Source: Euphorbia lathyris (lineage: Eukaryota; Streptophyta; Magnoliopsida; Malpighiales; Euphorbiaceae). From it: a DNA stretch of 64,000 bases. Position 1 is the stretch's first letter, and each line of letters starts with the position of its first letter. Location: contig NC_088913.1 of the NCBI RefSeq assembly GCF_963576675.1, positions 26,367,001-26,431,000 on the forward strand, in the 5' to 3' direction. Of this stretch, positions 45,480 through 56,290 are shown one piece after another. Below the pieces are notes generated by a model, which was not told the DNA's origin, ran no database searches, and saw only the letters and a list, made by a program, of their open reading frames with translations. The position numbers and the translations under genes are program-made.

Positions 45480-47001
45480 ATGGCTACTCATCAATTAGCT
45501 CCTAAGCTCCATGTTCTCTTCTTCCCATACATGGCTCATGGCCACACGATTCCAATCTTAGACATTGCCAAGCTTTTTGCTTCCAGAAATCTCAAAACCA
45601 CCATTGTTACCACTCCTCTCAACCAGCCCCTTGTTTCCCGGCAAATCAAATCCCAAACAGAAATTGATGTTCAATTGCTTCAATTTCCGACTGCCGAGGC
45701 CGGATTACCAGAAGGCTGCGAGCATCTCGATTTCATCCTCTCGAGAAAATTAGGTTGGGATGTGTACGACAGATTTTCCTTCGCTACAACATTGCTTCAA
45801 CATCCTCTGGAGAAGCTCCTGCAAGAACTCCGTCCAGATCTAGTCGTCGCTGATCAGTTTTTTCCTTGGGCTACTGATTCCGCTGCTAAATTCGGGATTC
45901 CGAGGATTGTTTTCCATGGAAATGGTTTGTTTGCTATGTGTGCTGCGATTTCTGTTGAGCAGAACATTTACGGGAAGCGTCCCAATGTTACCTCCGATCC
46001 CACACCGTTCGTCATTCCTGATCTTCCTGATGAAATTACGATAACAGGTAGATCTGTCTATTTTGTTGCATGTATATATATATCATATTATATAATCAAT
46101 TTTAACACTCGTTATAACAGGGAAGCAATTGCCGGCTTATCCTTTCCCGAGCGAGACTGTGAAACTGTTTTGGGGATGCAGAGAAGCAGAACTGAGGAGT
46201 TTCGGAGTAATCGTCAATAGTTTCTACGAGCTCGAACCAGCTTATGCTGATCATTGCAGAAACTTTTTAGGAAGGAAAGCTTGGATTATCGGTCCTGTTT
46301 CACTCTGCAATAGAACTGTTGTAGAGAAATCGCGGCGAGGAATCGAAGCATCGATAGACGAACATGAATGCTTGAAGTGGCTGAACTCGAAGAAGAAACC
46401 GAATTCTGTTGTTTATTTATCATTCGGTAGCATAAGTGAATTCAGTGCAGCTCAGTTGAAGGAGATTGCAATGGGACTCGAATCTTCCGGGAAGGACTTT
46501 ATCTGGTCGGTGATAAGACAAACAGGAGAAAATGACGATGAAGATTGGTTGCCGGAAGGTTTTGAAGAGAGAACAAAAGGAAAAGGACTGATAATTCGCG
46601 GATGGGCACCACAAGTTGTGATACTTGAACATGAAGCAGTCGGAGGATTTGTGAGTCATTGCGGATGGAATTCGACACTCGAAGCTATAGCTGCTGGAAA
46701 ACCGATGGTGACTTGGCCTATCGGCGGTGAGCAATTTTACAATGAGAAGTTGTTAACTGAAGTCTTGAAGATTGGTGTATCAGTTGGTGTCGAACAATGG
46801 ACACAGATTGGAGGAGCTAGTATCAAGAGTGAAACTGTGAAAATGGCTGTGAACAAGATAATGGAAGGGGAAGAAGCTGAAGAAATGAGGAAGAAAGTGA
46901 AGGAACTTGGAGAAATGGCTAAGAAAGCTGTTGAAAAAGGTGGATCATCTTATTCTGATCTTAATGCTCTTGTTGATGAACTTCAGAAAAGCAGGAATTG
47001 A
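45480..47001 (+). CDS. UDP-glycosyltransferase, UGT73-like
   Basis: Two exons, 45480-46047 and 46121-47001, joined across a 73-bp GT..AG intron, give 482 residues, the normal length for plant family 1 glycosyltransferases. The N-terminal HGH (residues 20-22) contains the catalytic histidine, and VADQFFPW supplies the usual activating aspartate. The donor-binding PSPG box spans residues 351-394, starting [10 protein letters not shown], with HCGWNS and ending GGEQ (Glu-Gln usual for UDP-glucose users). The phrases [15 protein letters not shown] and [14 protein letters not shown] are typical of the UGT73 group. These soluble enzymes transfer sugar to small molecules such as flavonoids, triterpenoids or hormones. 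The acceptor cannot be read from sequence. Reading through the intron would stop soon after; splicing restores frame exactly. No defects seen. Confidence 0.93.
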
Positions 47002-47088
47002 TTGCTAGTTTTTGTTTGGTTAATTCAGTTTAATCAGAGGTCTTAGACTATTATCAGTTAGTTTCATGAATTAGCAGTAGCTGTTATC

Positions 47089-47094
47089 AATAAA
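47089..47094 (+). terminator. polyadenylation signal of UGT gene
   Basis: AATAAA 88 bp after the stop codon, in T-rich sequence. Confidence 0.55.
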
Positions 47095-48548
47095 ATAGTT
47101 GATTGAGTTAAAATGTTGATTTATGAAATTATTTGTTATGCAGTTAAGGGTTCTACAATGGAATCGGGATTGGTTATATCACATTTTTGTCATTCTCATA
47201 ATTTTTGATTAAAAACTAAAAATTCTATTTCCAAAATCACAAACCTAAAAAATAATAATTGAAATTATGAAAATAACTAATATGTAACAATCAAACCCCG
47301 AAAATGGATGATTACGAGCTGTAATATTAAAATTTATGTTTTTTTAGTAAAAAAAACAAAAGCATGCATATTTTTTATGACGATTTTGTATTTTTCGTCA
47401 GAAAAAGTGACAAATTTTACATTTTCGTCACAAAAAATAGAACAATTTATCGTTTTTCGTCGCTAAAAATGGATCAATGGATTGGGCGGATCCGGCATCC
47501 GCTTAGGCCAAATTTTGTGTTTTTTTTAATTCAAATTTTTTAATTTTGAATTTTTTTATTAAAAGGGTAAAATTATCCAAATGGAGACGCTGATAAATAA
47601 TTTGGGGCAGTAAATAGCAACATCCCAATTTAATCGTTAATGTGACGGTGTTAGAGTGAATCACCGTCCACAGTAGAACTTTTCCATATCAAATTGCACT
47701 TTTTATTATTATTATTATTATTATAAATGCAATTTAAGTTATAGGATAATTATATGAACTTGGGATTAAGCAAGTGCTTATTCTACAATGATTTATTTTT
47801 CTTTTTGAAGCTTTGTTTTTTTTTTTGTTTTTTTTTTAAGGAAGCGTTGTTTTAAAATTATATAGATTTGTTATGTTGATTGAAAGAAAAAATAAAATTT
47901 AACAAAAGTTTTATTAAAATTTCAGATGTTAAATTCGATACAATTTTTAAATATAATTAATTCAAATTATATGTATGTTGAATAATCAGATAACTCCTGA
48001 GAAGGAAAGAAAAGGAATATAGGTGAATATTCAACTAAAACATTGATCTAACCCGGGCCCCCAAAAACTACCAACCCATTTATACATGTTGGATAATCAA
48101 ATAACTCTTAGAACAAAAAATGTGAATATTAAACTAAAATATTGACGAAACCAGGAAAAAAAACAACCGATTTATATTGCACATTTCTAGATTGATTAGG
48201 ATTATAACCAAAATATTATTACTCAATTGGGCAATTTATAGAAAATCTCAGTATTTCATTTCTTGTTTACTTTTTAATTTAGGAGTTTGGTTCCTTTTAA
48301 AAAAAATTAGGAGTTTGGTATAGTGAATTGTTATTTTTATACATGAAAAATAGGGTTTTCCAACAACAAACAGGAACAACAAAAATCAAGTAAACCAAAC
48401 GAACTCTAAAACTTGCTCATATGATAGGCATGTTCGACATTTTACTTAACTCAAGCTCAATTCAACACATCATGCTATTAATTTAGATAGTTTCAGACTT
48501 GAAAATAAATATAATATAGAGTCGGCCTTGAACTTAGGCGGAGATTGC
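47095..48548. other. intergenic after UGT, low complexity
   Basis: AT-rich with no gene. It contains a TTA-type microsatellite (~47703-47724), repeated TTTTCGTCA phrases (47370-47470), and a diverged direct repeat (47980-48060 and 48090-48170, both with GGATAATCAAATAACTC-like text). Confidence 0.45.
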
Positions 48549-48778
48549 TGTTGAATATATGATAAATATATGGTGAGGATATATGTATAATGGAGATAGA
48601 CAGCGAAGTATAAAGATATAATGAATTTCCTTGGTTAGGGTTAGACATAAACTTCTATTTATAGTGGTATACAAGAGTTAGTGTAGTACTAAGATAAACA
48701 ATAACTGTTATAGACAATTATGAATACTAACTAGATAAGAATCTAATTAAGAGATAATGTATAATATTATCTCTAACA
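48549..48778 (-). repeat. Copia 3' LTR of a second, truncated element
   Basis: On the minus strand it runs TGTTAGAGATAATATTATAC... to ...CATATATTCAACA, 230 bp. TATAAATA lies at 48656-48663. It is preceded by a polypurine tract CTTGAGGGAGGG (plus-strand 48779-48790). The matching internal region is to the right. No second LTR was found in the window. Confidence 0.75.
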
Positions 48779-48825
48779 CCCTCCCTCAAGATGATAGTGA
48801 GCACGAACAAAAAGGCGAGAGTGGA

Positions 48826-51080
48826 TGTAACATCTCAATCTTGTGCATTCATAACATTTAGACACATGAATTTAGAAATAATTTTACATCTTAAATGTCA
48901 TTCACCCCATGATAGATTCAAATAGAGAGTAAAATCAGGATAACGTGTAAATGTAGAAAATAAAGGTAAATGTGTCTTCAAAGCACATAAACTAGATGAG
49001 TAGTTAATACATACACAATTAGAATGATAATTGATTAAATAGAGTCTTAGTTAACACTAATCATAAGTGTAACAATGAAAGGGGATGCGGTTGGAAATAC
49101 GATAATTGGTTTGGACAAAGTCGTAAAACGAGTAACCTAGATGGATAAATATGGAAATAAAAACAAAAAATTACTCTAAAAACAATGGATAAACTTCATA
49201 TTTCTCCAGAACGTTTTGGTGAAGAACTCCTAAAAACAAAAACAAAAAGAGAAAAGGGAAGAGAAGAAGGATAAGAAGAAGAGGTAGAAGAAGAAGAATG
49301 TATGCTGCTCAATTGTTTTGTAAAATCAATTTCGTATCTTTAGAGTCTGATTTTTAGAATCTTAAAGAAGAGAAAGTTGTAAGTTTATGTCTTCGTTAAA
49401 TTCCAAAATCTGTTTCATGCTATTTGGGTAAGTATACTAGGAGATATGATAATATCAATCAGACTAGGTCTAATCTACAATCTGTACTTGATTTGTTTCT
49501 TTTTGTATAGTTTGGGACATCTTAGGGTCCGAATTTGAGGAAGGTATAAAATGAAAGTGGACCCTTTATGTGTTGAGTAAGCCCCTATAAAGTTTGGTTA
49601 GGATTGGATAAGTAAGTAGTGAGAAAATCACTAAGGAAGTGTAGGTGTGTTGTGTTGCATAGATGCTGAAACAGGTCAGCTTGTAAATTTTACTGGCAAT
49701 TATGTAGAGATCCTAAAATTCTGATATTCAGATATGTTATACCTCTATATGTCTAGTTTTCTTACCAAAAAGAATCAGAGCAATAGGAGTTATACAGTTT
49801 AAGTTATGAGTAAATTAGCAAAACTGGTACAGGTGCATTGATGCTGAGATATGATGTCAAAGGAAATTCTGCCATAAATCGGATGGTTCTGGAACAATTA
49901 TAAAATTTTCATATGATCTTCATATATGAGTCAGGAGTATAACAAAATAAGAATTAGGTTAGTTGGTTTAGTATAGAGAGAGTTACAAGGTTTTTGGTAT
50001 TGACGGGTTATTGAGAAATATTATGTGATCTTGAAGTTTACGGAATAAAAGGAGAAAAAGAAAATGGAATTTGGTAAATAAAGAATGATGTCTTTTTAAT
50101 CATATGTTAAATTATACTTATAGGTACGCAAAACTTTGAAGATATTTCGGAGGAAGGTACAAGTCGTCGTCAAAGAAGCTAGCGGCTTAGTTGTGAGTAT
50201 AAACATGATATGAATATTTTGGCTTCTGAAGTTGTGATTGAAATGTTGATATGAATTGAGACTTTGTGATATTGTGAATTGTTTTGCCATGTTTGATGGG
50301 AATTGATACTCGATTGAATTACTTGTGATGGAATGACTTAAATGCAAAGTATATGTACATGTTGCAGAAAATGTAAATGACGTTGTGGCATATCAGTCTA
50401 AGCACTTATGACTACTTGATTATATGAACTATTTGGACCTGTATGGTCAGATATATGGACTACTTGGATCTATATGGTCAAATATATGGACTACGTGGAC
50501 CTATATGGTCATCTACATGGATTACTTGATTACATGGGCCAAAAGGTCGAATTATGAAATTACAAGGCTGTACAGCAATACATGTGTTACCGTTTACCTG
50601 CTACTTGATCCCGGGAAGTGTCTAGCTGGTGGTGTCACAACAAAATTAATAAAAGGCTTATCATTTTTATATGCATGAATTTGTACATGTGTATGTGTAT
50701 GTGATTTATAATTCATTGATTGTTTATATTCACTGAGTGGCGACTCATATAAATCGCTAAATTTTTCAGTTGGTTGATGAAGTAGATGAACAAGAGTTTC
50801 TAGAAGGTTCAGATATTGTAGATAGCATGGATGAAAGGTCGGCTGGCTGTGTTCCATCTCGCGCTCTCTCCTCTTATTCCCAGCATGTAGAATATTTAAA
50901 GTTTGGGTTAAATACAAACATAGTCTGTAATATATGTAATCAGAAATAAAGTCTGTACTATAAATGGTTATATCTATGTATGTGTTTATGTATGCTTGTG
51001 AAAAAAAAAATATCAGGTTTTGAATGACTATGAGATATAGAATAAATATTGTATAGTACTTATACGGCTAGAGTGTTATA
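48826..51080. mobile_element. solo LTR of a Gypsy-type element (2.26 kb)
   Basis: Starts TGTAACATCTCAATC and ends GAGTGTTATA, close to the TGTAACA...TGTTACA inverted ends of many Gypsy LTRs; the last C has become T. The duplication GTGGA is perfect (48821-48825 and 51081-51085). It has no coding region, primer site or second LTR, hence a solo LTR left by recombination. It sits between the RNase H end and the polypurine tract of the Copia remnant. A 31-bp tandem repeat lies at 50424-50528. Confidence 0.8.
50424..50528. repeat. 31-bp tandem repeat in solo LTR
   Basis: TATGGTCAGATATATGGAC and variants begin at 50442, 50473 and 50504, with a partial unit before. Period 31 bp, with a few mismatches. 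Confidence 0.75.
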
Positions 51081-51085
51081 GTGGA

Positions 51086-52288
51086 GCATAGCCAAACGAG
51101 CAGTAACAAGCGACTTGATGAGAATATCCGTAAATTGATTATCAGTTGGAATGAAGCGAACACTGAGGAATCCATTTTGAACTTGTTTACGAACAAAATA
51201 ATAATCAAGCTCAATGTATTTTGTTCGAGCACAAACACTAGATTTGAAGTGAGATAGATTGCCCCAACGTTATCACACCAAAGCTGAATAGATGTAGGGA
51301 GTGGAAAACCTAAGTCCGAGAGCAAAGATTTAAACCATAGAAGCTCATCTGTGGCATTAGCAACAACTTTATATTCACTTTCAGTAGAGGATCGAGCAAT
51401 TGTTGGTTGTTTGCGAGTCTGCCAAGATACTATGTTTGAGCCAAGATAGACACATAATGTACCCGTTGATTTTCTGACATCATGGCACCCACCCCAATTC
51501 GTTGTTTGAGTAAAAATGAATGTGATATATTGGTTTAGTAGACATGACTATTCCAAAATCAAATGTGCCTTGCATGTAGCGAAGAACCCGTTTGACACTT
51601 TTCTAATACTCATCAGTGGGATACTGAAGAAATTGACACAACTTGTTGACTGCAAATGCAATATCAAGACGAGTGAACGTTAAATACTGAAGTGCCCCCA
51701 CAATGCTTCTGTATTCATCTCTAGAAGACAAGCTGATGCCAAGATCTTTAGAGAAAGTTGGTGTAATAGCCATGAGTGTTAATATGGGTTTAGATTCAAT
51801 CATCTTAACCCTATCAAGAATGTCAGCCTGACATATAAGAATACCATCCTTCTCATACCGAATCTCAATGTCCAGAAAGTATTATGCGTTGCCAAGGTTG
51901 CAAATGGGGAATTCTCGTTAAATGGTTGCAATGGTGTTAGTAATGTGTGTGGGAATATTGCCTGTGATGATGATATCATCCACATAACATAGTATGTAAG
52001 TCTTCTCAGATTTGGTACGCCTAATGAATAGAGAGTTGTCAGACTATGACATCTTGAAACCAAGTGAGAGCAAGAACGTTCGGAGATGAGTGAACTATTC
52101 ACGTGATGTCTGTTTTAATCCATAGAGACACTTTTTGAGAAGACAAACATGTTCCGGTTTGTCATGGTGTTTGAACCCATCTGGTTGTTCCATAAAAATA
52201 GTATCAGACAAGTTTAAATGAAGAAACACATTTAAGACATCAATTTGATTAATAAACGATCCATGAGCTGCTACAATGGCAAACACCG
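51086..52288 (-). pseudogene. Copia RT and RNase H remnant
   Basis: Minus strand from right to left. RT begins mid-domain (INQIDVLNVFLH), continues through MEQPDGF and CLLKKCLYGLKQTSRE, and keeps the catalytic YVDDIII (near 51980). The conserved SIVGALQYLTFTRLDIAFAV follows, then RNase H (LWCDNVGAIYL). Several stops and frame shifts are present. It belongs with the LTR at 48549-48778. The upstream half of pol and the other LTR are missing beyond 52288, where MITE-like sequence begins. Confidence 0.8.
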
Positions 52289-52446
52289 AAGTAAATTATA
52301 CCAATGGTACCTGAACTATATCGCAGTTCACATTTTGGTACCTGAATTGCATTTTGTCTCAAAAATATACCTCAAGTAGTGGTGATTGGACAATTTAGTT
52401 CATTTGACCGATCACTAACCAGTCAACGCGACTTTGACCATTTTTT
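52289..52446. repeat. Mutator-type terminal fragment
   Basis: AAATTATACCAATGGTACCT and TTTGGTACCTGAATTGCATT are typical of long MULE-type inverted repeats. Only one arm is recognised; the other was not found. Confidence 0.4.
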
Positions 52447-52870
52447 ATGTTGGGGATTAGTCATCGAAAATCAACGAAGCATAGCGGAATGCTACCGTTA
52501 AAATTTTCTACATTCCAGTTAAGAACCGTGTTAGACTGCCACAGACTGAACCTCAAAACAAAAATTAAAACAATAGAAACTCACGGGTTATGTCTCTTCC
52601 AGAGACAGCTGCAGGAATCCACAAATCGAGTGAATCTCCAAAGTTTTGTGCACCAACTGCTTAGGAAATGAATCAGTGCTAGTCGAAAACACTATGAAAT
52701 TCTAATAATATGGAGGCTAGGTTAAATTAATTATTTTAACCTAGGCTTCATATACTTATTCCAATTAGGTTTAGGTTATGGTTATATATCTAATTAGCCA
52801 CTCCTTTATCTCTAATCATAAATATAACCTTACATATTATATTTAATTCAATTAGGATCAATTCTGCTGC
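52447..52870 (-). repeat. truncated LTR related to the 16.6-kb Copia family
   Basis: TGTTGGGGATTAGTCATC...GCATAGCGGAAT aligns with TGTTAGGGATTATAGCCAG...GCGCAGCGGAAT of the first Copia LTR. The later string GTCTCTTCCAGAGACAGCTG matches GTCTCTTCTAGAGACGGCTG. Divergence is large, so it is a sister family or an old copy. The far end is missing. Confidence 0.65.
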
Positions 52871-53501
52871 GAAAGCAAGGTTTAGAAAAATGTAAAGCAG
52901 TTGGCGACAACATTTTGTGGTTTAGCGACTAAGTATTTAGCCAGAAACTTAGTGACATTGTTTTGCGACCACGTGATTTTGGTTGCAAAAATTACGACTA
53001 AATCATAAATTTTTTTTATCTTTAACCTGTTATCGACCAACGAGTTGCTAATTGAATGGATTCAACCATTAACTTATGAAATTTGGTCATTAGTCACGTT
53101 TAGGGACTGAGCTGGGACTAGATTTTTTCGATTCCTAACTACTGATTTTTTTTTTTTTTTTTTTTTGTAGGTTTGGAGTAGATTACGAGATGAATTGGTT
53201 AGGGAGAAGAACAAACATCGGTTCTTGGGTGGCTATAATCTCTTTTTAATGTTTGAACCTTTTGTTGCTCAAAAGTATCATATAGCTCTAGTAACCCACG
53301 ATATTATTGTTTGAAGAATTCATGTCAGGTATAAAATATATGTATAATAGTACAAGAAACCAACCCTATATAGTATTGTTCTATATAGAGAATAATTCCT
53401 ATTTACTAGTCAACTGCTATTAGAATTATACCCCTTAGCATGCACATAATGTGGGCTGTTTCTTGCACAATATGGAAGTGCAAACATTTCTAAATACTAA
53501 T
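52871..53501. other. intergenic, GCGACC/AGTGAC-rich old repeat
   Basis: 52900-53130 reiterates short phrases such as TTGCGACCAC, TAGCGACTAA and AACTTAGTGAC, as in subterminal regions of CACTA-type elements, but no terminus was found. A T run of 18 lies at 53149-53166. No gene. Confidence 0.4.
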
Positions 53502-53806
53502 TAGGACTGAGCGTGGATCCTGGAGATTATTGAACCGAATCGAATACCTGTAAAAAAAATTAAGAATTGGATTGAATCGTTGACTTAATTAGGTATAATT
53601 ATAGAGATTTTCAAATTTCTAATATTACTAAGTAAATATGTTGAAGATTTTGAAACCCGACCGTATATCCAGAAAAAAAAAATTCAAAACCGGATTGAAC
53701 CATTGACTTTTCTTTAGGATCAAATTGAATTGTATGGTTAACTCTATTAGATACAATTCTGGAGATTTTTAAATTCGCAAATTGTACCGAACTGTACTCA
53801 CACCTA
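53502..53806. mobile_element. hAT-type MITE, copy 2
   Basis: Same family as 27235-27568, with shared TAGGNCTGA start and GTACTCACNCCTA end. The 8-bp duplication ATACTAAT is perfect (53494-53501 and 53807-53814). It lies upstream of the second MIR169 block as copy 1 lies upstream of the first, but the target duplications differ, so the insertions are independent. Confidence 0.85.
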
Positions 53807-53899
53807 ATACTAATTGTGCTTATCCTTTCTTGGAACACAATGCCTCCTCAATCTCTTGAAAATTATAATACTTATTATTTTTTTAACAATACACTTGAA

Positions 53900-53923
53900 C
53901 CTCTAATTTCATGAAATTAGAGG
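53900..53923. repeat. 24-bp perfect palindrome
   Basis: CCTCTAATTTCA / TGAAATTAGAGG, with CACTTG and CAAGTG extending the symmetry outward. Confidence 0.7.
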
Positions 53924-53931
53924 TCTACAAG

Positions 53932-54416
53932 TGTTAGAGATTAATAAAAGAAACAAAGAAAAGACACATTAATTAAATTAATTTTACACTTTACTATTAA
54001 CTGTAAGTACAAAAGAAGGAATAGAAATAACTTATCGGAATGTAAAAGCTGTGTCGTAGACAGAACCACTGCGTTGAAAACGATTATGGCAGACTCTGGT
54101 GCAATCTGGAAGTCCGATCGTCAACCAAGGTTTACACAGCGAGCGTCGCACTAGTGCACTCTAGGGAACAGCAAAATATTTAATTGCCCAGAGAAGAAAA
54201 TTGTAATGGAGATAAAAATTGTAATCGCAAAGTTTCTATATCTCGTGAACGAGCGAGTGTGGTTTATTTTGTAAAACCCACTAAACACAATTTAATAACT
54301 CTTTTGGCCCAACCCAATATAAACCCTTCAACCATCTCAAAAGTTTCCCATGTGGGATACTTAAAGTCACAAAAGACAAGCAATGCTAAAGAATCATTTT
54401 ACCAAAATCTCCAACA
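53932..54416. repeat. possible solo LTR (485 bp)
   Basis: Begins TGTTAGAGAT and ends ATCTCCAACA, matching inverted LTR-style ends. It contains phrases such as GGCCCAACCCAATATAAACCC and CATGTGGGATACTTAAAG, often seen in LTRs. No target duplication was found, and no primer site or polypurine tract. Confidence 0.4.
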
Positions 54417-54458
54417 TTAACTTCAAATTAAGAAGTATAATAATAAAAAGAAAAGAAA

Positions 54459-54603
54459 ACCTAGCATGAGAGAGAAGGATGTGTCAGCATAGCCAAGGAG
54501 ACTGCCCGGCCGTAGCCGGAGAAGTATTGAAACCTCTTCGGATGAACCGGAGCGGGCAAGTCATCCTTGGCTACCAAACAACATTCTTTTCCTCATGTAA
54601 GGC
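54459..54603 (-). ncRNA. MIR169: MIR169 precursor hairpin C (duplicate of A)
   Basis: The minus-strand 5' arm at 54553-54573 reads UAGCCAAGGAUGACUUGCC then CG, identical to hairpin A. The star GGCAGUCUCCUUGGCUAUG (54488-54506) is also identical. The outer stem and flank are shared. The loop is ~20 nt longer than in A. It should therefore give the same mature miR169. A TATAAATA (54786-54793, minus) lies in the position that serves the first cluster. Confidence 0.86.
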
Positions 54604-54689
54604 TTCTCTTCCTCTTCCATTTCTGTAAAAAGATACATACACATCAGAAATATGTAGGCCTTGTTTGGTGAATTTTATATATATATAGA

Positions 54690-54760
54690 AGAGAAAGTGT
54701 AGCATGAAAACAAGAGTGTTGTTTGGTAGCCAAGGATGACTTGCTTTAGAGAAATGGGAT
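54690..54760. pseudogene. collapsed MIR169 hairpin (duplicate of B)
   Basis: After the shared GTAGCATGAAAA arm base, this locus reads CAAGAGTGTTGTTTGGTAGC then CAAGGATGACTTGCTTTAG on the plus strand. That is the complement of the hairpin B mature arm, not its star arm. The loop and the opposite arm are missing, and GAAATGGGATGCTCATATTA follows as in copy 1. It can no longer fold as a miR169 precursor. Confidence 0.7.
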
Positions 54761-54785
54761 GCTCATATTATGAAAACAAAGTCTC

Positions 54786-54793
54786 TATTTATA
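54786..54793 (-). promoter_or_regulatory. TATA box of second MIR169 locus
   Basis: TATAAATA (minus) in the same CTCTATTTATAAG context as 30797-30804. Confidence 0.6.
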
Positions 54794-54849
54794 AGCCTCT
54801 GCCTAGCCATTAAGATTCCTATTTGCATTTCCAATTTTGCCTAATAATA

Positions 54850-55822
54850 TATTTCTCTCATTTCAATAGGGTGCCTTCTAGAATATATTCATTTCCCTTT
54901 CCATGTGCATTTTCTTGCCATTTTTTCTACTTTACAAAAAATTTGGGTGAAAGTAGAACTATCCACCCTCAGTAAGGGTAGCTATCTATTAATAAGGGTT
55001 TATTTCTTGTTTTACATACAGTTTGCTATTTGTTGTTACGGTTTGATGTTGTAAGAAACTGATTTTTCAAAAAGCAAACATAAGGTCACTGACCAAAAAC
55101 TTAAAACTCTTTATTTTGAAGTGAAAATGCAAATATGAACATGAAAATGAGTAACTAGACACCCCTAAATTCACATAATTATTACCTTTTTACGTTCAAG
55201 GTATTGAAATTTCAAAGCAACAATTTTTTAATTACGTGTCAATTTTATTCTCGTTGTTGTAGGTTATTTTTATTAATAGTATATATAAAGTTAGAATTGA
55301 GAAACAGTTGACAATGTCTATTTTACAATGAATATAAGTTATTGTATATGAAAAATACAAACATGTAATAATAACAACAATAAACCAAATAAAATCTAAA
55401 TTGATACGTGCAACTTAAAGAATAATATTTATCATTAACATATAGTTCTGTTAGAATCATGGGTGGTCTTGATATTTTATAGGCTCTATGCGAAATAAGA
55501 AATAAAAAACCTTTAATAAACAAAATTATACTTGAACCAATTTTAAACTTAAAATATCATATTATTTCATTCACTTTTAAACCTAATTAGTATTATAACT
55601 ATAATTGAACCCCTTTTGACTTTGCGTTCATGAGCCAGCCCTGGTTTGAATACAAATTTTGACCTCTTAACTTTAAAAAAGAAAGTTTTATAGATAAGAG
55701 AATATGATAATTTCATGCTTATAAATAACACATTTTTTTTTATAATTATATATACATATAAAGTAAAACTCACAAAATTAGATAATATAAATAAAAAAAT
55801 CTCTATAGACCTAATAAATTAT

Positions 55823-55826
<4 letters not shown>
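54850..55826. other. intergenic, duplicated flank then AT-rich DNA
   Basis: The first ~80 bp continue the similarity to 30870-30960. The rest has no gene. 55010-55140 resembles the dispersed repeat at 41860-42225. Confidence 0.4.

Positions 55827-55889
<63 letters not shown>
55827..55889. repeat. AT dinucleotide microsatellite
   Basis: About 31 uninterrupted AT repeats. The Tyr/Ile repeat frame through it is not a gene. Confidence 0.95.
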
Positions 55890-55890
<1 letters not shown>

Positions 55891-55919
55891 TATTATGTTT
55901 AAAAAAATGTATATTTATA

Positions 55920-56290
55920 TAATTATTAGGAAATGAATTATATAAATTGGCATTTTTTAAAATAGTATCTTATGGTACATGTATGATAACCCTACGACTT
56001 TCATGTATAAAGTATGCATGGAAGTATAAAATCAGACCAAAAGAACAAAACATAAAAAAAGCATATTGAGATTCTAAATTAAAACGAAGAGTTGGCCCAA
56101 TTTTGGAATTTCACAAAAACATTTCAATATGGATAAATCAGAGGGTCATATTTGGTAATATATATAAATTAATTAGCAACGAAGTAAAGTCAATCATCTT
56201 GCCTTGCCACAAGACAATTCAGTTTCATTGACCTATCTTCAATTCTCTATTCCATATCTTCAACTATTAAGCTTTTTATTTTTTTATTTT
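55920..56290. repeat. duplicated host segment, copy 3
   Basis: Collinear with 33420-33850 over most of its length, with small gaps and substitutions. Same strand and same position relative to the MIR169 block. Confidence 0.7.

Noticed and set aside
45480..46220. A 246-residue UGT reading frame without splicing
   Set aside because: Its last ~57 residues lack UGT similarity; GT..AG splicing at 46048/46120 restores the family sequence exactly.
55715..55936. Frame of alternating Tyr and Ile
   Set aside because: Translation of the AT microsatellite.
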